Positions 8,757 through 18,095 of a stretch of DNA of 64,000 nt are shown here, piece after piece (position 1 is the stretch's first letter; each line of letters starts with the position of its first letter). The stretch spans positions 181,938-245,937 of the forward strand of contig NZ_JACOOY010000004.1 of assembly GCF_014287705.1 (NCBI RefSeq), in the 5' to 3' direction. Made by a program: the position numbers and the translations under genes. The notes beneath the pieces were generated by a model that saw nothing but the letters and a program-made list of their open reading frames with translations, was not told where the DNA came from and searched no databases. This DNA is from Dorea_D hominis. GTDB lineage: Bacteria > Bacillota > Clostridia > Lachnospirales > Lachnospiraceae.

Positions 8757-10865
8757 TTATTTCTTTTTCTTCTTTGGAAATTCCAGATGGAACCTTGGCT
8801 TTCCGTCCTCCAGTGTCAGTAAAAGATCTGCGTCAAACTTTATATCTTTTTTTCTGGAATACAGCCCTTTTACATGGGTGCAGGCTTTATCAAGAAGCTC
8901 CACTGCCATCTTTTTATCCAGTGTTTTCTCCATGCTTCCTAAGAAACGGTTTTCTTTCCAAAGGGCAAAATCACACTGCCTGTTGGAGCAGTAAAAATTT
9001 TGCTTTCCTTCGTAGACATCAGAGCCGCAGACCGGACACTTACCGATCACTTCCCTTACTTTCTGGAACCTTCTCCTTTCCGTTTCCGGTATTTCCCTGC
9101 ACACAGAAAGAATCTTACCGACTAAAGAAGTGATCTCACCCATAAACTGTGTATCGGTGATCTGCCCTTTTTCCATCATTAAAAGCTGATTTTCCCATTC
9201 GGCAGTCATTGCGGCAGATTTCAGATAAGCCGGCATGACATTCACCAGTTCCCTGCCCTCTGTGCTTGGCAAGATCTGCTTTCCTTTTCTGACTGCATAG
9301 CCGGAAGAAACCAGTTTTTCAATGATACCTGCCCTGGTTGCCGGAGTCCCCAGTCCTTTCTTCTCTGTCTCCGAATCAAAGTCTTTATTCCCTGCGGTTT
9401 CCATAGCGGCAAGGAGGGTATCTTCATTGAATGGTTTTGGCGGGGAAGTAAAATGCACTGTCTTTTCTGCCTTTACCGGAGAAAGCGTCATTCCTTCTTC
9501 ATATCCATATGGGATGGAAGTTTCTTTTTCCGTTTCTTTTTCCGTTTCTTCTTCCGGCTTGGCTTTCACGCACTGGTTCTTAAAGGCATTCCCCGCCGCT
9601 TTAAATCCCATCTGCACCGGCACTTTTCCTCTGGCGGTAAAATCATGTCCCTGACATTTGACTATAATATCCGTCTGCTCATACTGATACTCTTCCCCTG
9701 TTGCCTGCACCAGCTGCTGGCAGACCAGCATCATCAGGTTCTTTTTGTCCGCTGTCAGATCAGAGATTCCTTTTTCTACGGCTTCTTTTGTTGGAAGAAT
9801 CGCATGATGGTCGGATACTTTTGCATTGTTAATCACTCTGGTGATGTTATGTCCCAGCTGTCCATAATCCAAGAACGGAAGTAAGACTGGCATTTTCCCT
9901 ACCAGTTCCTCTACGGTATCCCTCATATCCTCCGTCACGAACTGGCTGTCCGTTCTTGGATAAGTGACCAGCTTTTCTTCATATAATTCCTGCAGCATAT
10001 CCAGTGTTTTCTTTGCCGTATAGCCAAAGTAACGGTTTGCTTCCCTTTGCAGACTGGTCAGATCATAAAGTTTGGGAGGAAACGCTTTCTTTTGTTCCCT
10101 CTTTATCTGTGTAATCACTGCTTCCGAATCCATACATAAGGAAGCAAGGAGATCGGCTGCTTCCTCATTTGCAATATTTTCAGAAACTACCGTAAGCCTT
10201 CCGTCTGTCAGTGCTACTTTATAAAAGGCTTCTTTCTGAAAATGCTCAATCTTATCCTGACGTTCCGCAAGCATGGCAAGCGTTGGCGTCTGCACCCTGC
10301 CCACAACCAGACGTTTAAAATAACAGGTCGTATATGCCCTAGTTCCGTTCATTCCGATCAGCCAGTCTGCCTGTGCCCTGCATACCGCAGCCATGCAGAT
10401 ATTCCGGTATTCCTCTGCTCCTTTCATTGTCTGAAAACCTGTCCGGATTGCCGTATCTTCCATGGAACTGATCCATAAACGCTTCACCGGTTTCCTGCAT
10501 CCGGCAAGGTCATACACTCTCTGGAAGATCAGTTCCCCTTCCCTTCCTGCATCACAGCCATTTACCAGATAGTCCACATCTGCCCGGTTCATCAGGCTTT
10601 TTAACACATCAAACTGTTTCTTTTTATCTCTGGAAACTTTCAACTTCCAGACCTGCGGGAGAATCGGAAGGTCATCAAACTGCCATTTCTCATATTTCGG
10701 GTCATATTCCTCCGGCTGTGCATACTCTGCCAGATGCCCAAGGCACCAGCTGACAATACAGCTCTCCCCTTCTAAATATCCGTCCTCTTTTTTATAAGCT
10801 GACAGATTTTTGGCATAACTCTGTGCCACACTTGGTTTCTCTGCGATCACTAAAAATTTTGACAT
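8757..10865 (-). CDS. topB: DNA topoisomerase III
   Basis: 702 residues, a type IA topoisomerase of the plasmid/ICE kind. The TOPRIM domain opens with FLVIAEKPSVA and carries the metal-binding DAGREGELIF motif near residue 105. The catalytic tyrosine lies in TYPRTDSQ near residue 303. A C-terminal zinc-ribbon-like segment near residues 612-640 has CPVCG and YCSNRQCDF. The enzyme relaxes and decatenates single-stranded regions and is a regular partner of conjugative transfer modules. It starts just downstream of a terminator hairpin, and its stop is 18 bases before the start of the polyvalent gene, so the two are probably co-transcribed. Confidence 0.95.
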   Translation of the reverse strand: MSKFLVIAEKPSVAQSYAKNLSAYKKEDGYLEGESCIVSWCLGHLAEYAQPEEYDPKYEKWQFDDLPILPQVWKLKVSRDKKKQFDVLKSLMNRADVDYLVNGCDAGREGELIFQRVYDLAGCRKPVKRLWISSMEDTAIRTGFQTMKGAEEYRNICMAAVCRAQADWLIGMNGTRAYTTCYFKRLVVGRVQTPTLAMLAERQDKIEHFQKEAFYKVALTDGRLTVVSENIANEEAADLLASLCMDSEAVITQIKREQKKAFPPKLYDLTSLQREANRYFGYTAKKTLDMLQELYEEKLVTYPRTDSQFVTEDMRDTVEELVGKMPVLLPFLDYGQLGHNITRVINNAKVSDHHAILPTKEAVEKGISDLTADKKNLMMLVCQQLVQATGEEYQYEQTDIIVKCQGHDFTARGKVPVQMGFKAAGNAFKNQCVKAKPEEETEKETEKETSIPYGYEEGMTLSPVKAEKTVHFTSPPKPFNEDTLLAAMETAGNKDFDSETEKKGLGTPATRAGIIEKLVSSGYAVRKGKQILPSTEGRELVNVMPAYLKSAAMTAEWENQLLMMEKGQITDTQFMGEITSLVGKILSVCREIPETERRRFQKVREVIGKCPVCGSDVYEGKQNFYCSNRQCDFALWKENRFLGSMEKTLDKKMAVELLDKACTHVKGLYSRKKDIKFDADLLLTLEDGKPRFHLEFPKKKKK

Positions 10866-10886
10866 ACGCTTTTTTTGTCCTTTCTG

Positions 10887-10918
10887 AAAAAAGGGCAGCC
10901 AAACTGCTCTGGCTGCCC
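10887..10918 (-). terminator. Intrinsic terminator between the DUF4366 gene and topB
   Basis: Read on the minus strand, GGGCAGCCA (10910-10918) pairs perfectly with TGGCTGCCC (10893-10901) and is followed by TTTTTT. It separates the secretion genes from the DNA-processing genes. Confidence 0.8.
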
Positions 10919-10955
10919 CTGTCCTTATTTTGGTTGCTTCTTTGGAGATGGAAGT

Positions 10956-11651
10956 TTATTCTTCTTCCTCATCCTCTTCTTCATTTACATACGGTCCGTC
11001 AGAGAACTCCAGCTGTTCGCTTACATAGTCCTCCTCTTTGCCACGTCCATGCTTTTTATAAACGGCGATACCTGCCACTCCAAGAATCGCTGCAAGTACG
11101 ATTGCTCCAAGTCCTTTTACATTCATTCCTGTCTTTTCTTCTGTCTTTTCTTCTTTCTTCACTTCGGTTTCCTCCTCTGCTACCGGGGTAGTTTCCGGTG
11201 TGGTTTCCTGGATCACTACGGTTGATTCTTCGGTTTCTTTGCTCTTTTCTGTCTCATCCAGAAATTCTGCCAGGTCATTCTCATCGACCAGGGACATCAT
11301 ATATACATTTTCTGTATTGCTGGAACGGTCAATGACCATGTAAAATGTATTTCCCTTCTTGGTCTGGATGGTAAGGAACTGTTTCGTATCATCATTTTCC
11401 TTATCATCCACCAGCTGGGCATTTCCCGGAGTAGAAAAAGCAGAATTATCCCCTTCCCCGGTGACCCTTCCGGTATCCTCTTTCTTCTCCGTATCTTCTG
11501 TTGATTCTGTTGCCGTTTCTTCTACTACCTGTGTCGTTGTCTCCTCTGCCGGTGGGTTTGCATTTGCATAAACCGTAGCAATGGATGTCCCGGAGATCAT
11601 GGTGACTGCCATGGCAATCATAAGCAGTTTCTTTACCACTTTATTCCTCAT
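10956..11651 (-). CDS. DUF4366 (CD1107 family) surface protein of the transfer module
   Basis: 231 residues. An N-terminal signal peptide (about 1-30, ending near VYANA) is followed by an acidic Thr/Glu-rich stretch and a conserved folded core around FLTIQTKKGNTFYMVIDR and VYMMSLVDENDL. A second acidic linker precedes a transmembrane helix near residues 180-200 and a short acidic cytoplasmic tail. This matches the CD1107/DUF4366 family, found next to DUF4315 in Tn1549-like elements. Its role in transfer is not known. Its first 11 bases overlap the end of the DUF4315 gene, which points to translational coupling. Confidence 0.85.
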   Translation of the reverse strand: MRNKVVKKLLMIAMAVTMISGTSIATVYANANPPAEETTTQVVEETATESTEDTEKKEDTGRVTGEGDNSAFSTPGNAQLVDDKENDDTKQFLTIQTKKGNTFYMVIDRSSNTENVYMMSLVDENDLAEFLDETEKSKETEESTVVIQETTPETTPVAEEETEVKKEEKTEEKTGMNVKGLGAIVLAAILGVAGIAVYKKHGRGKEEDYVSEQLEFSDGPYVNEEEDEEEE

Positions 11652-11979
11652 CGTCTAAAACCTCTCTTTCTGTCATCTGACCAACAGGTGGTCTGTGAAC
11701 TTCTGTGTTGTTTTCCTTTTTCTGCGGAGCTTTTGCATCCTCCACCGTGATACCACCGTCCTCATCCATCTGGATCGTAACGGTTCCTTTCTGAATCCCG
11801 TCAAGCAGGACAAGCAGGCTGCGGCTGTCCAGCTTCATGGAACGGAACGACTTAACGATCTCTATATCTTCCATCTGCTGTCTCAATGTATTCTGCCGCT
11901 TCAGGTGTTCCTGTAATTCAGCAATCTTATCCTCCGTTTTCTGAATATCATTCAGAAGTTTTTTTAATTTCATGTTCAT
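11641..11979 (-). CDS. DUF4315 family protein
   Basis: About 112 residues. The first half is a coiled coil (MKLKKLLNDIQKTEDKIAEL onward), then a short conserved segment ending GGITVEDA, as in DUF4315 proteins of ICE transfer regions. The ATG at 11979 is chosen because AAAGGAGG lies 11 bases upstream; an upstream GTG at 11991 would overlap that ribosome site, and an ATG at 11973 is also possible. It sits between the NlpC/P60 hydrolase and DUF4366, the standard order, and overlaps the latter by 11 bases. Confidence 0.8.
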   Translation of the reverse strand: MNMKLKKLLNDIQKTEDKIAELQEHLKRQNTLRQQMEDIEIVKSFRSMKLDSRSLLVLLDGIQKGTVTIQMDEDGGITVEDAKAPQKKENNTEVHRPPVGQMTEREVLDDEE

Positions 11980-11996
11980 CTGCCCTGTCACCTCCT

Positions 11997-14468
11997 TTAA
12001 TGCAGACGACCAAACGCCATAAAATGTTCCTGCCAGTAAGCACTTGCAATGCTGGTATACTGGACAGGCTTGCCACAGTGGATCATCATGTTATTGCCGA
12101 CATAGATTCCCACATGGCTTGCTCCCGGTGTGTCATAGGTTCCCTGGAAGAAGATCAGATCTCCCGGTTTTGCCTCCGATGGAGATACCTGCGAACAGTG
12201 TGACCGCAGCTCATCTGCAGTACATCTTCCGACATTCCATCCATTTCCACAGTTATTGATAACCCAGCTCACAAAACCGGAACAGTCAAAACCACTTGGG
12301 GAATAACCGCCCCATACATATGGAACACCCAGATATTTTTCTGCTTCCTGTATCATTTTTGCAAACTGTGGATCAGATAAAGCATCTGCCGGTATGTCAT
12401 AACCAAATCCACTGCTTCCGGTGGGTATGCTGTTTAGATCAAACAGATAATCACGGTTGCCGTAATATTTGTTATACGCATCGTAGCGTTCCTGTTCTTC
12501 CTCTGTCATACGGCTCCTTAACACGGCATCCAGGCTGTGGTTTGTCATCGTCACATCCAGACGGTTCACCTCTTTTGTAGTCGTGACCTGCACTTCCTGG
12601 TTTCCATTGCTGTCTGCTATGTAGGCTTCCCATGTCTGGTGTCCATGTGCGGATGCCGCCGCATGATTGTCATAGTAAACATCGAACTGTACCCCATATC
12701 TTGCGAACGCTCCGGTATCTTCTACTACATATTCCACACCGTTCATGACGACATGGGTCCCGATCGGCACAAATGGATTCGCCGCATCCACGGCAATCGT
12801 ATGGTTTGCTGTCGGCATTGCCCCACTGGCTGTCGGTCCGCCACTCCACTGGCCACAGCAGATCGGGCAGTTACAGTACCCACTTGTCACAACCAGTCCC
12901 AAGGACTCCCCTACCCGGACAGTCTTGGTTTCTGTAACTGTTTCTCTGGTAGAGTCTGTGGTGATTCCATACTGCTGTCGGAAGATCTCCTTAATCTCAT
13001 CTGCCACTTCATCGTAAGTGAAGCCGCCGTATTTTACCGTAAGATAAGAGATCAACTGATATGGGTTATGACCGATCTCATCAATCTGGTACCGGTATTC
13101 GTCATAATCCGGATGGGTGGATTCCATCTGATTAATCTGTGTATTCAGTGCTTCTTCCAAGGCACGGTACGCATTTTCAGCGGCATAAATATCTTCATCC
13201 GTACTGGAATAGCTGGTAGAGATGATTGCTGAAGAAGCTCCCTGCAAAGATGCCGTACAGCTGGTAAAACTGGCTGCGATCAGCACAAAGATCAGAGCAA
13301 AGACAGCTACCGTGGCAAAAATCCCCCGGTTCTGTGCCGCCACCATCTTGACGGCATCTTTCACTTTTTCCGTAAACTTCTGTGCGGAAGTGATCGCTGC
13401 ATCCTTTACTTTTTTACTCTGTCTGGCTGCCTGATACTGCTTCTGGTAACGCTTCTTCTGAAAGAGTTTCTGCAGGGCAGATTTCTTTTTCTTCTCTGCT
13501 TCTCTTTTCACTGCGTCCTTCGCTTCATTTCCATAGGCAGTCTCAAATATCAGCCTGCTCCTTTCTGCTTCATCCAGGACGCTTTCTTTTAATCTCCGGG
13601 ATTCTTCCCTCCGCCCTTTCAGCCGTTCCCGCATGTAGATGGATTTCCTTGCAAGGCTTTCCCCGACAAGCTCTGCCCGGTGTGCCCCTTCCACTGCCGC
13701 ATTTTCATCCTCTTCTTCGTGCGTTTTCCAGTGTGCTGCTGTGACTGCCGCATCTTTGACTGCCGATGCCGGATTCCGGATACCGATCCCGGCACCATGT
13801 ACCATGCCGTCACCCTCATCACCAAAAGACAGACGGGAAACTTTTTTCCGCTGTTCCTTCAGCACCCGTTCCCTTTTGGACTTGCCTTTGATCTCCTCGT
13901 GGAACTTATCCAGGGAATCTTCCATCACTTCGGAAGTTTCCCGGTAACGGGCAGATTCTCTTTTGGCTGCTTTTTCTTCTCTGGAAGTCTCCTTTTCCTT
14001 CCTTCTTTCCTTTGCAGCATAATCCCTGACCATCTTTTTCTTCCGAAGATCCCGGCTGTCTGCAACTGTCTCCAGATATGCCCGTTCCCCTCTTGGCTGT
14101 CCACGGATACTCTCTGTGCGAAAGGCAGATTTGGGGTTCTCGCTGCTATCGTCTGTAAGCCCCTCTTCTACATCCGCATCAGTTGCTATATCTTGTTCAT
14201 CATCCAATATATCTGCATGTTCCCTACTATATCTGGGTTTTCTGGAACTCTGCTCCGGCTGTTCCATCTCCCGTTCTTCTTTCAGCCGTTCATGTCTGCG
14301 TTTACTAAAATCCAGTTCCTCTTTCTTCTCACTGCGGGAAATCTCGGTATCCATATCCCGCCCGGTGATCCTTTTTTCTTCCTTGTTCCGGAGGTTTTCT
14401 TCCCGCAGTCCATCCCGGCTCATCTTCTGGACGGTTTTATCTCTCGCCTTATACTCATGCTCCTGCAA
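11997..14468 (-). CDS. CD1108-type cell-wall hydrolase with 3D and NlpC/P60 domains
   Basis: 823 residues. Residues 1-380 are highly charged and probably cytoplasmic. A single transmembrane helix near 380-405 (IFATVAVFALIFVLIAASF) is followed by an extracellular part. A 3D-type domain lies at about 512-622 (TSGYCNCPICCG, ASGAMPTANHTIAVD, VVEDTGAFA). The C-terminal NlpC/P60 domain (about 692-823) has the catalytic Cys in FDCSGF near 728 and His in ASHVGIY near 785. The protein should open peptidoglycan for the secretion channel, like VirB1 or Tn916 Orf14. The annotated start is a TTG; the nearest in-frame ATG is 15 codons later, so the true start is uncertain. Confidence 0.88.
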   Translation of the reverse strand: MQEHEYKARDKTVQKMSRDGLREENLRNKEEKRITGRDMDTEISRSEKKEELDFSKRRHERLKEEREMEQPEQSSRKPRYSREHADILDDEQDIATDADVEEGLTDDSSENPKSAFRTESIRGQPRGERAYLETVADSRDLRKKKMVRDYAAKERRKEKETSREEKAAKRESARYRETSEVMEDSLDKFHEEIKGKSKRERVLKEQRKKVSRLSFGDEGDGMVHGAGIGIRNPASAVKDAAVTAAHWKTHEEEDENAAVEGAHRAELVGESLARKSIYMRERLKGRREESRRLKESVLDEAERSRLIFETAYGNEAKDAVKREAEKKKKSALQKLFQKKRYQKQYQAARQSKKVKDAAITSAQKFTEKVKDAVKMVAAQNRGIFATVAVFALIFVLIAASFTSCTASLQGASSAIISTSYSSTDEDIYAAENAYRALEEALNTQINQMESTHPDYDEYRYQIDEIGHNPYQLISYLTVKYGGFTYDEVADEIKEIFRQQYGITTDSTRETVTETKTVRVGESLGLVVTSGYCNCPICCGQWSGGPTASGAMPTANHTIAVDAANPFVPIGTHVVMNGVEYVVEDTGAFARYGVQFDVYYDNHAAASAHGHQTWEAYIADSNGNQEVQVTTTKEVNRLDVTMTNHSLDAVLRSRMTEEEQERYDAYNKYYGNRDYLFDLNSIPTGSSGFGYDIPADALSDPQFAKMIQEAEKYLGVPYVWGGYSPSGFDCSGFVSWVINNCGNGWNVGRCTADELRSHCSQVSPSEAKPGDLIFFQGTYDTPGASHVGIYVGNNMMIHCGKPVQYTSIASAYWQEHFMAFGRLH

Positions 14469-14500
14469 CTTTGACCATCCCCTTTACTGCTTTGTCCCGG

Positions 14501-14812
14501 TTATTCTGTCTTATCCTGATAGTCCTCCCATTTCTCCAACACTTCATCTGCCATCCCTGCAATGGAATCCGTCAGCTTGTCTGTCATTCGCTCACTTAAA
14601 GTTCCCCTTACAGCCAGACAAGATGTAATTCCCATGAAATCAATCAGTTCCGCCAGATAGATAAGGTCATCCATCATTTCATCAGCCGTCACTTTTTCCT
14701 TTGTGTCCTTTTCCATTTTCAAAATCTCCTTTTCATTGTCTGCACAGATTCTTTCTGCAAATATGCAGCAAGGTTCGCCGCTGCATCTCTCCATGTTTCT
14801 GTAATCTTCCAT
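14501..14812 (-). CDS. Small ICE protein of unknown function
   Basis: 103 residues from the ATG at 14812, which follows GGAGG with an eight-base spacer; the ATG five codons earlier contains that ribosome site. The N-terminus is Cys-rich (CSGEPCCIFAERIC), then a charged segment and a helical region with TADEMMDDLIYLAELIDF. No known domain is recognised. It sits between VirB4 and the NlpC/P60 gene, where other Tn1549-like elements also carry a short gene. Confidence 0.65.
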   Translation of the reverse strand: MEDYRNMERCSGEPCCIFAERICADNEKEILKMEKDTKEKVTADEMMDDLIYLAELIDFMGITSCLAVRGTLSERMTDKLTDSIAGMADEVLEKWEDYQDKTE

Positions 14813-14906
14813 CTTGTAATCCTCCATGATTTCCGGGCAGAAAAATTGCCGGAAGTATTCCTCCGGCTCATCCTCTACTCTGTTTTATTTTGTTTCGTTT
14901 ATTTCT

Positions 14907-17756
14907 TTAATCGTCCCGTTCTCCGATACCAAGTTTCTTACGCTTTTCCACCTCATCCGGCTTAGAAGTCATCAGGGCATACAGCATCAGGGAATTATCA
15001 AACTTATCCTTGAACGGGATAATGGTGCTGCCATAAAAGACCAGTCCCTCACCTTCCCCGCTGTTCGTTACATAAGAAAGCTGGTGAGGGGAAATGTTGA
15101 GCTGTTTTGCAAGGATCTGTCTGTCACCAGATGCCTGGTTGAGCATCAGGATAAAGTCCGAGTTTTCAAAGATGTTCTCAATCTCCCGGCTGGCTAACAG
15201 GTCTTTTACGTTCTGTGTGATACCCGTAGGGATACCACCCCATTTACGGAAACGCTTCCAGATCTCCACACTGTATGCTGCCGTCTGCTCCTCTTTTAAG
15301 AGCAGATGGAACTCATCAATGTAATATCTGGTACTCTTATTCGCAGAACGGTTGACCGTTACCCTGTTCCACACCTGGTCCTGCACGATCAGCATACCCA
15401 GTTTTTTCAGCTGTTTTCCCAGATCCTTAATGTCAAAACATACGATACGGTTACTCAGTTCCACGTTGGTTCTATGGTTAAACACTTTTAAGGAACCATT
15501 GACGTAAATCTCCAGTGCCGTTGCCAGACGCTGTGCTTCCTGCTCTTTCTGATTACGGAGAAGATTATATAAATCCTCTAAAATCGGCATTTTTTCCGGT
15601 ACCGGGTCAGAAAGGAAATCCTGATAGACCAGCCTTACGCATCGGTCAATGACGGTCTTTTCAACCGGCTCCAGTCCGTTCTTTCCGCCTACTACCAGCT
15701 CACAAAGAGACAGGATGAAGTCCGATTTTAAGGAAAGCGGGTCATCATCGTCAGCGTAATCCAGGTTAATATCCATCGGATTGATATAATCGTGGCTGGT
15801 CGGGGAAATACGGATCACCTGTCCATGAAATGCCCGGACTAACGGATAATACTCCCCCTCCGGGTCACAGACGATAATGTCATCTTTCGTCACGATAAAT
15901 GCATTTGCAATCTCTCGTTTTGCCGCAAACGACTTACCGGAACCCGGTGTACCAAGAATCAGTCCGTTCGGGTTCTTCAGTTTCTTCCTGTCTGCCATGA
16001 TAAGGTTATTGGACAGGGCATTTAATCCATAATAAATAGATTCCCCAGCCATAAATAATTCCTGTGTGGTAAACGGGACAAAAATTGCCGTGGATGTCGT
16101 TGTCAGTGCCCGTTTGATCGGTACAAAATTCACCGCAAGCGGCAGGCAGCTCATCAGTCCCGGCTCCTGCTGGTAATCCAGCCGTTTCAATGCACAGTTA
16201 TATTTCTGTGCGATACCGGCAGTCTGGAACACCACATTTTCCAGTTCCTGTTTGGTCGGTGCAGTATTTAAGAACAATGCTGTTACAAGGAACATTCGCT
16301 CATTTCTGGACTGTAGATCTTCCAGAAGCCTTTTTGCTTCCCCACCGTATGTATTTAAGTCCGAAGGGATAATGTCCATGTCATAGCCTGCCCGGACTGC
16401 TTTTTTCTGTTCCTCGATCTTCATACGGTTAATATCCGTCACCTTGCTTTTTACCAGCTTGATTGCCTTCATCTGGTCGATGGACTGGATATGGAAATTC
16501 ACCATCAGGTTGCTGTCCATCTCCAAAAACTCTGCCAGCATCTTGTCGGTAAGTTCCGGTGCAAGGATCTGTAAATAGGAAACAGCTCCCATCGTGCCGC
16601 CCATCTCAAAATCTTTTCCATTCTTAAATACAAAACTGGTCGGTGCGACATAATCCTTGGTACTAAGCCCTGTCCGAAGTACATCGTCATAAGAGAAATG
16701 GAACGGAACTTTGCTGTCCTGGTTAAAGGTTTCATACATGATCTGTAACCGTTCCTCTCCGTTCAGCGGATAGGCAGATACCCCAAGGATCTTAAAGTTA
16801 TTCAGAATATCCGACTCGATACGTTCCAGTTTTGGCCGTGCTTCCCGGATATTCTCCGCTTCAATCCCAAATGTGATATATTTGGTACGCATCAGCCCGT
16901 TATTTCCTTTTGCCAGCTGGTTATTGAGCATCTGGGCAAACTCCATACGTAGGTCATCAAATTCATCCTCCTGCGGATTGATATGGATGACCTTCTCATA
17001 CTCTGCCATGTTGCTGTGCTGGTTGATAAAAGACAGCTGAAAATGAATTGTGCTGTCAAAGTAATTCAGGAAATCACACCAGTTTTCAAAGATGGCGTTC
17101 TTATCTTCATTCTGTGCCAACTGATAGTTGATGTCATAAAAACGGATCGTCTTGGAATAAAACTTGTCCTGCACCCGGCAGATACCGTCCCTTCCCATCT
17201 CATGGTATGGAATCGACTGCTGTGCAGTGATCCTCTTATCTCTGGCACTATCCGGTGTTTTCTTTCCTGTCCCACTGCCTTTCGTTCCGGAAACCACTTT
17301 TCCTGCCGGACGCTGCCCCGACGGTGCTGCGACAGATCTGCTCTTTTTCTTTTTTGCGTTTTTCTTTGCGTCACGCACTGCCTGCTTTTCTGCTCTGGCT
17401 GCCAGCTTTGCTTCCCTTTTTGCATTTTTCTTATCCGCTTTTTCATGTTCCTTATGCAGTTTTTCTTCATATTTCTGTGCCCTTTTGAGGGCTTTCTTTT
17501 CCCTGCGTGTCAGTTTCCGGTTCGGTCTGCGGACACCTCTTTGCCGTTCCAGTGCTTCATACCCTGTCACCATAGGCTCATCATGCAGTCTGCCGCTTAC
17601 TGGTTTTCTTTTCATTGCGGGGTCTGGAAGTTCTTCTTCTCCATCCTCCTCATCCAGCCAGTAATCATCCGGATATAATTCGTCTAAGCTCTGTGGCGGC
17701 TGTCTATCGTTTTTTCTTTTTAACACCCTTCGTTCCCCTTTCTTCTTTTTGACCAC
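14907..17756 (-). CDS. VirB4/TraE-like conjugation ATPase
   Basis: 949 residues, the motor ATPase of the type IV secretion system. Residues 1-180 are a basic, Lys/Arg-rich extension common in this ICE family. The ATPase core has Walker A GTPGSGKSFAAKRE near 605 and Walker B RYYIDEFHLLL near 813. It energises pilus assembly and transfer at the inner face of the membrane. The GTG start at 17756 overlaps prgI by 53 bases. A second GTG at 17726, preceded by AAAGGGG at eight bases, would give 939 residues and an overlap of only 23, and is equally plausible. Confidence 0.93.
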   Translation of the reverse strand: MVKKKKGERRVLKRKNDRQPPQSLDELYPDDYWLDEEDGEEELPDPAMKRKPVSGRLHDEPMVTGYEALERQRGVRRPNRKLTRREKKALKRAQKYEEKLHKEHEKADKKNAKREAKLAARAEKQAVRDAKKNAKKKKSRSVAAPSGQRPAGKVVSGTKGSGTGKKTPDSARDKRITAQQSIPYHEMGRDGICRVQDKFYSKTIRFYDINYQLAQNEDKNAIFENWCDFLNYFDSTIHFQLSFINQHSNMAEYEKVIHINPQEDEFDDLRMEFAQMLNNQLAKGNNGLMRTKYITFGIEAENIREARPKLERIESDILNNFKILGVSAYPLNGEERLQIMYETFNQDSKVPFHFSYDDVLRTGLSTKDYVAPTSFVFKNGKDFEMGGTMGAVSYLQILAPELTDKMLAEFLEMDSNLMVNFHIQSIDQMKAIKLVKSKVTDINRMKIEEQKKAVRAGYDMDIIPSDLNTYGGEAKRLLEDLQSRNERMFLVTALFLNTAPTKQELENVVFQTAGIAQKYNCALKRLDYQQEPGLMSCLPLAVNFVPIKRALTTTSTAIFVPFTTQELFMAGESIYYGLNALSNNLIMADRKKLKNPNGLILGTPGSGKSFAAKREIANAFIVTKDDIIVCDPEGEYYPLVRAFHGQVIRISPTSHDYINPMDINLDYADDDDPLSLKSDFILSLCELVVGGKNGLEPVEKTVIDRCVRLVYQDFLSDPVPEKMPILEDLYNLLRNQKEQEAQRLATALEIYVNGSLKVFNHRTNVELSNRIVCFDIKDLGKQLKKLGMLIVQDQVWNRVTVNRSANKSTRYYIDEFHLLLKEEQTAAYSVEIWKRFRKWGGIPTGITQNVKDLLASREIENIFENSDFILMLNQASGDRQILAKQLNISPHQLSYVTNSGEGEGLVFYGSTIIPFKDKFDNSLMLYALMTSKPDEVEKRKKLGIGERDD

Positions 17757-18078
17757 GGTATACCTTTTTCTCGTACATATTTTCCATCTGGTACTTGCGT
17801 ACCGGAGGACGGATAAATTTTACGGTGATCATATTTTTTAAGACCTTTTCTAACGGGAGTCCATCCTTCTCATACATGGCAAACAAAAATGCCGGAAGCA
17901 TCAGAAGGCACATCCCGGTCGCTGCGTTACTGGAACCAATAATTCCCCTGCTTAAGAAATAAAACGGAAGCCCTACCGCCGCCGCAATCCCAAAGCAGAT
18001 CAGCTGCCGTTTCGTCAGATTGAAAATGATCTTATTCTTGACCTTGGTTAAGTCTTTAGGCACAGATACAAATGCCAT
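17704..18078 (-). CDS. PrgI family membrane protein
   Basis: 124 residues. It begins VSVPKDLTKVKNKIIFNLTKRQL, the usual PrgI opening, followed by two closely spaced transmembrane helices (about 28-45 and 52-70) and a cytoplasmic tail with VKFIRPPVRKY. PrgI proteins are VirB3-like partners of the VirB4 ATPase. A strong AAAGGAGG precedes the ATG. The 3' end overlaps the VirB4 gene, as expected for proteins made in fixed proportion. Confidence 0.9.
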   Translation of the reverse strand: MAFVSVPKDLTKVKNKIIFNLTKRQLICFGIAAAVGLPFYFLSRGIIGSSNAATGMCLLMLPAFLFAMYEKDGLPLEKVLKNMITVKFIRPPVRKYQMENMYEKKVYRGQKEERGTKGVKKKKR

Positions 18079-18095
18079 TGCCAGTTCCTCCTTTC

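Noticed and set aside
12537..13232. 231-codon plus-strand ORF opposite the NlpC/P60 gene
   Set aside because: Antisense shadow of a well-supported hydrolase; composition (Cys/His/Ile-rich) is typical of a reverse frame.
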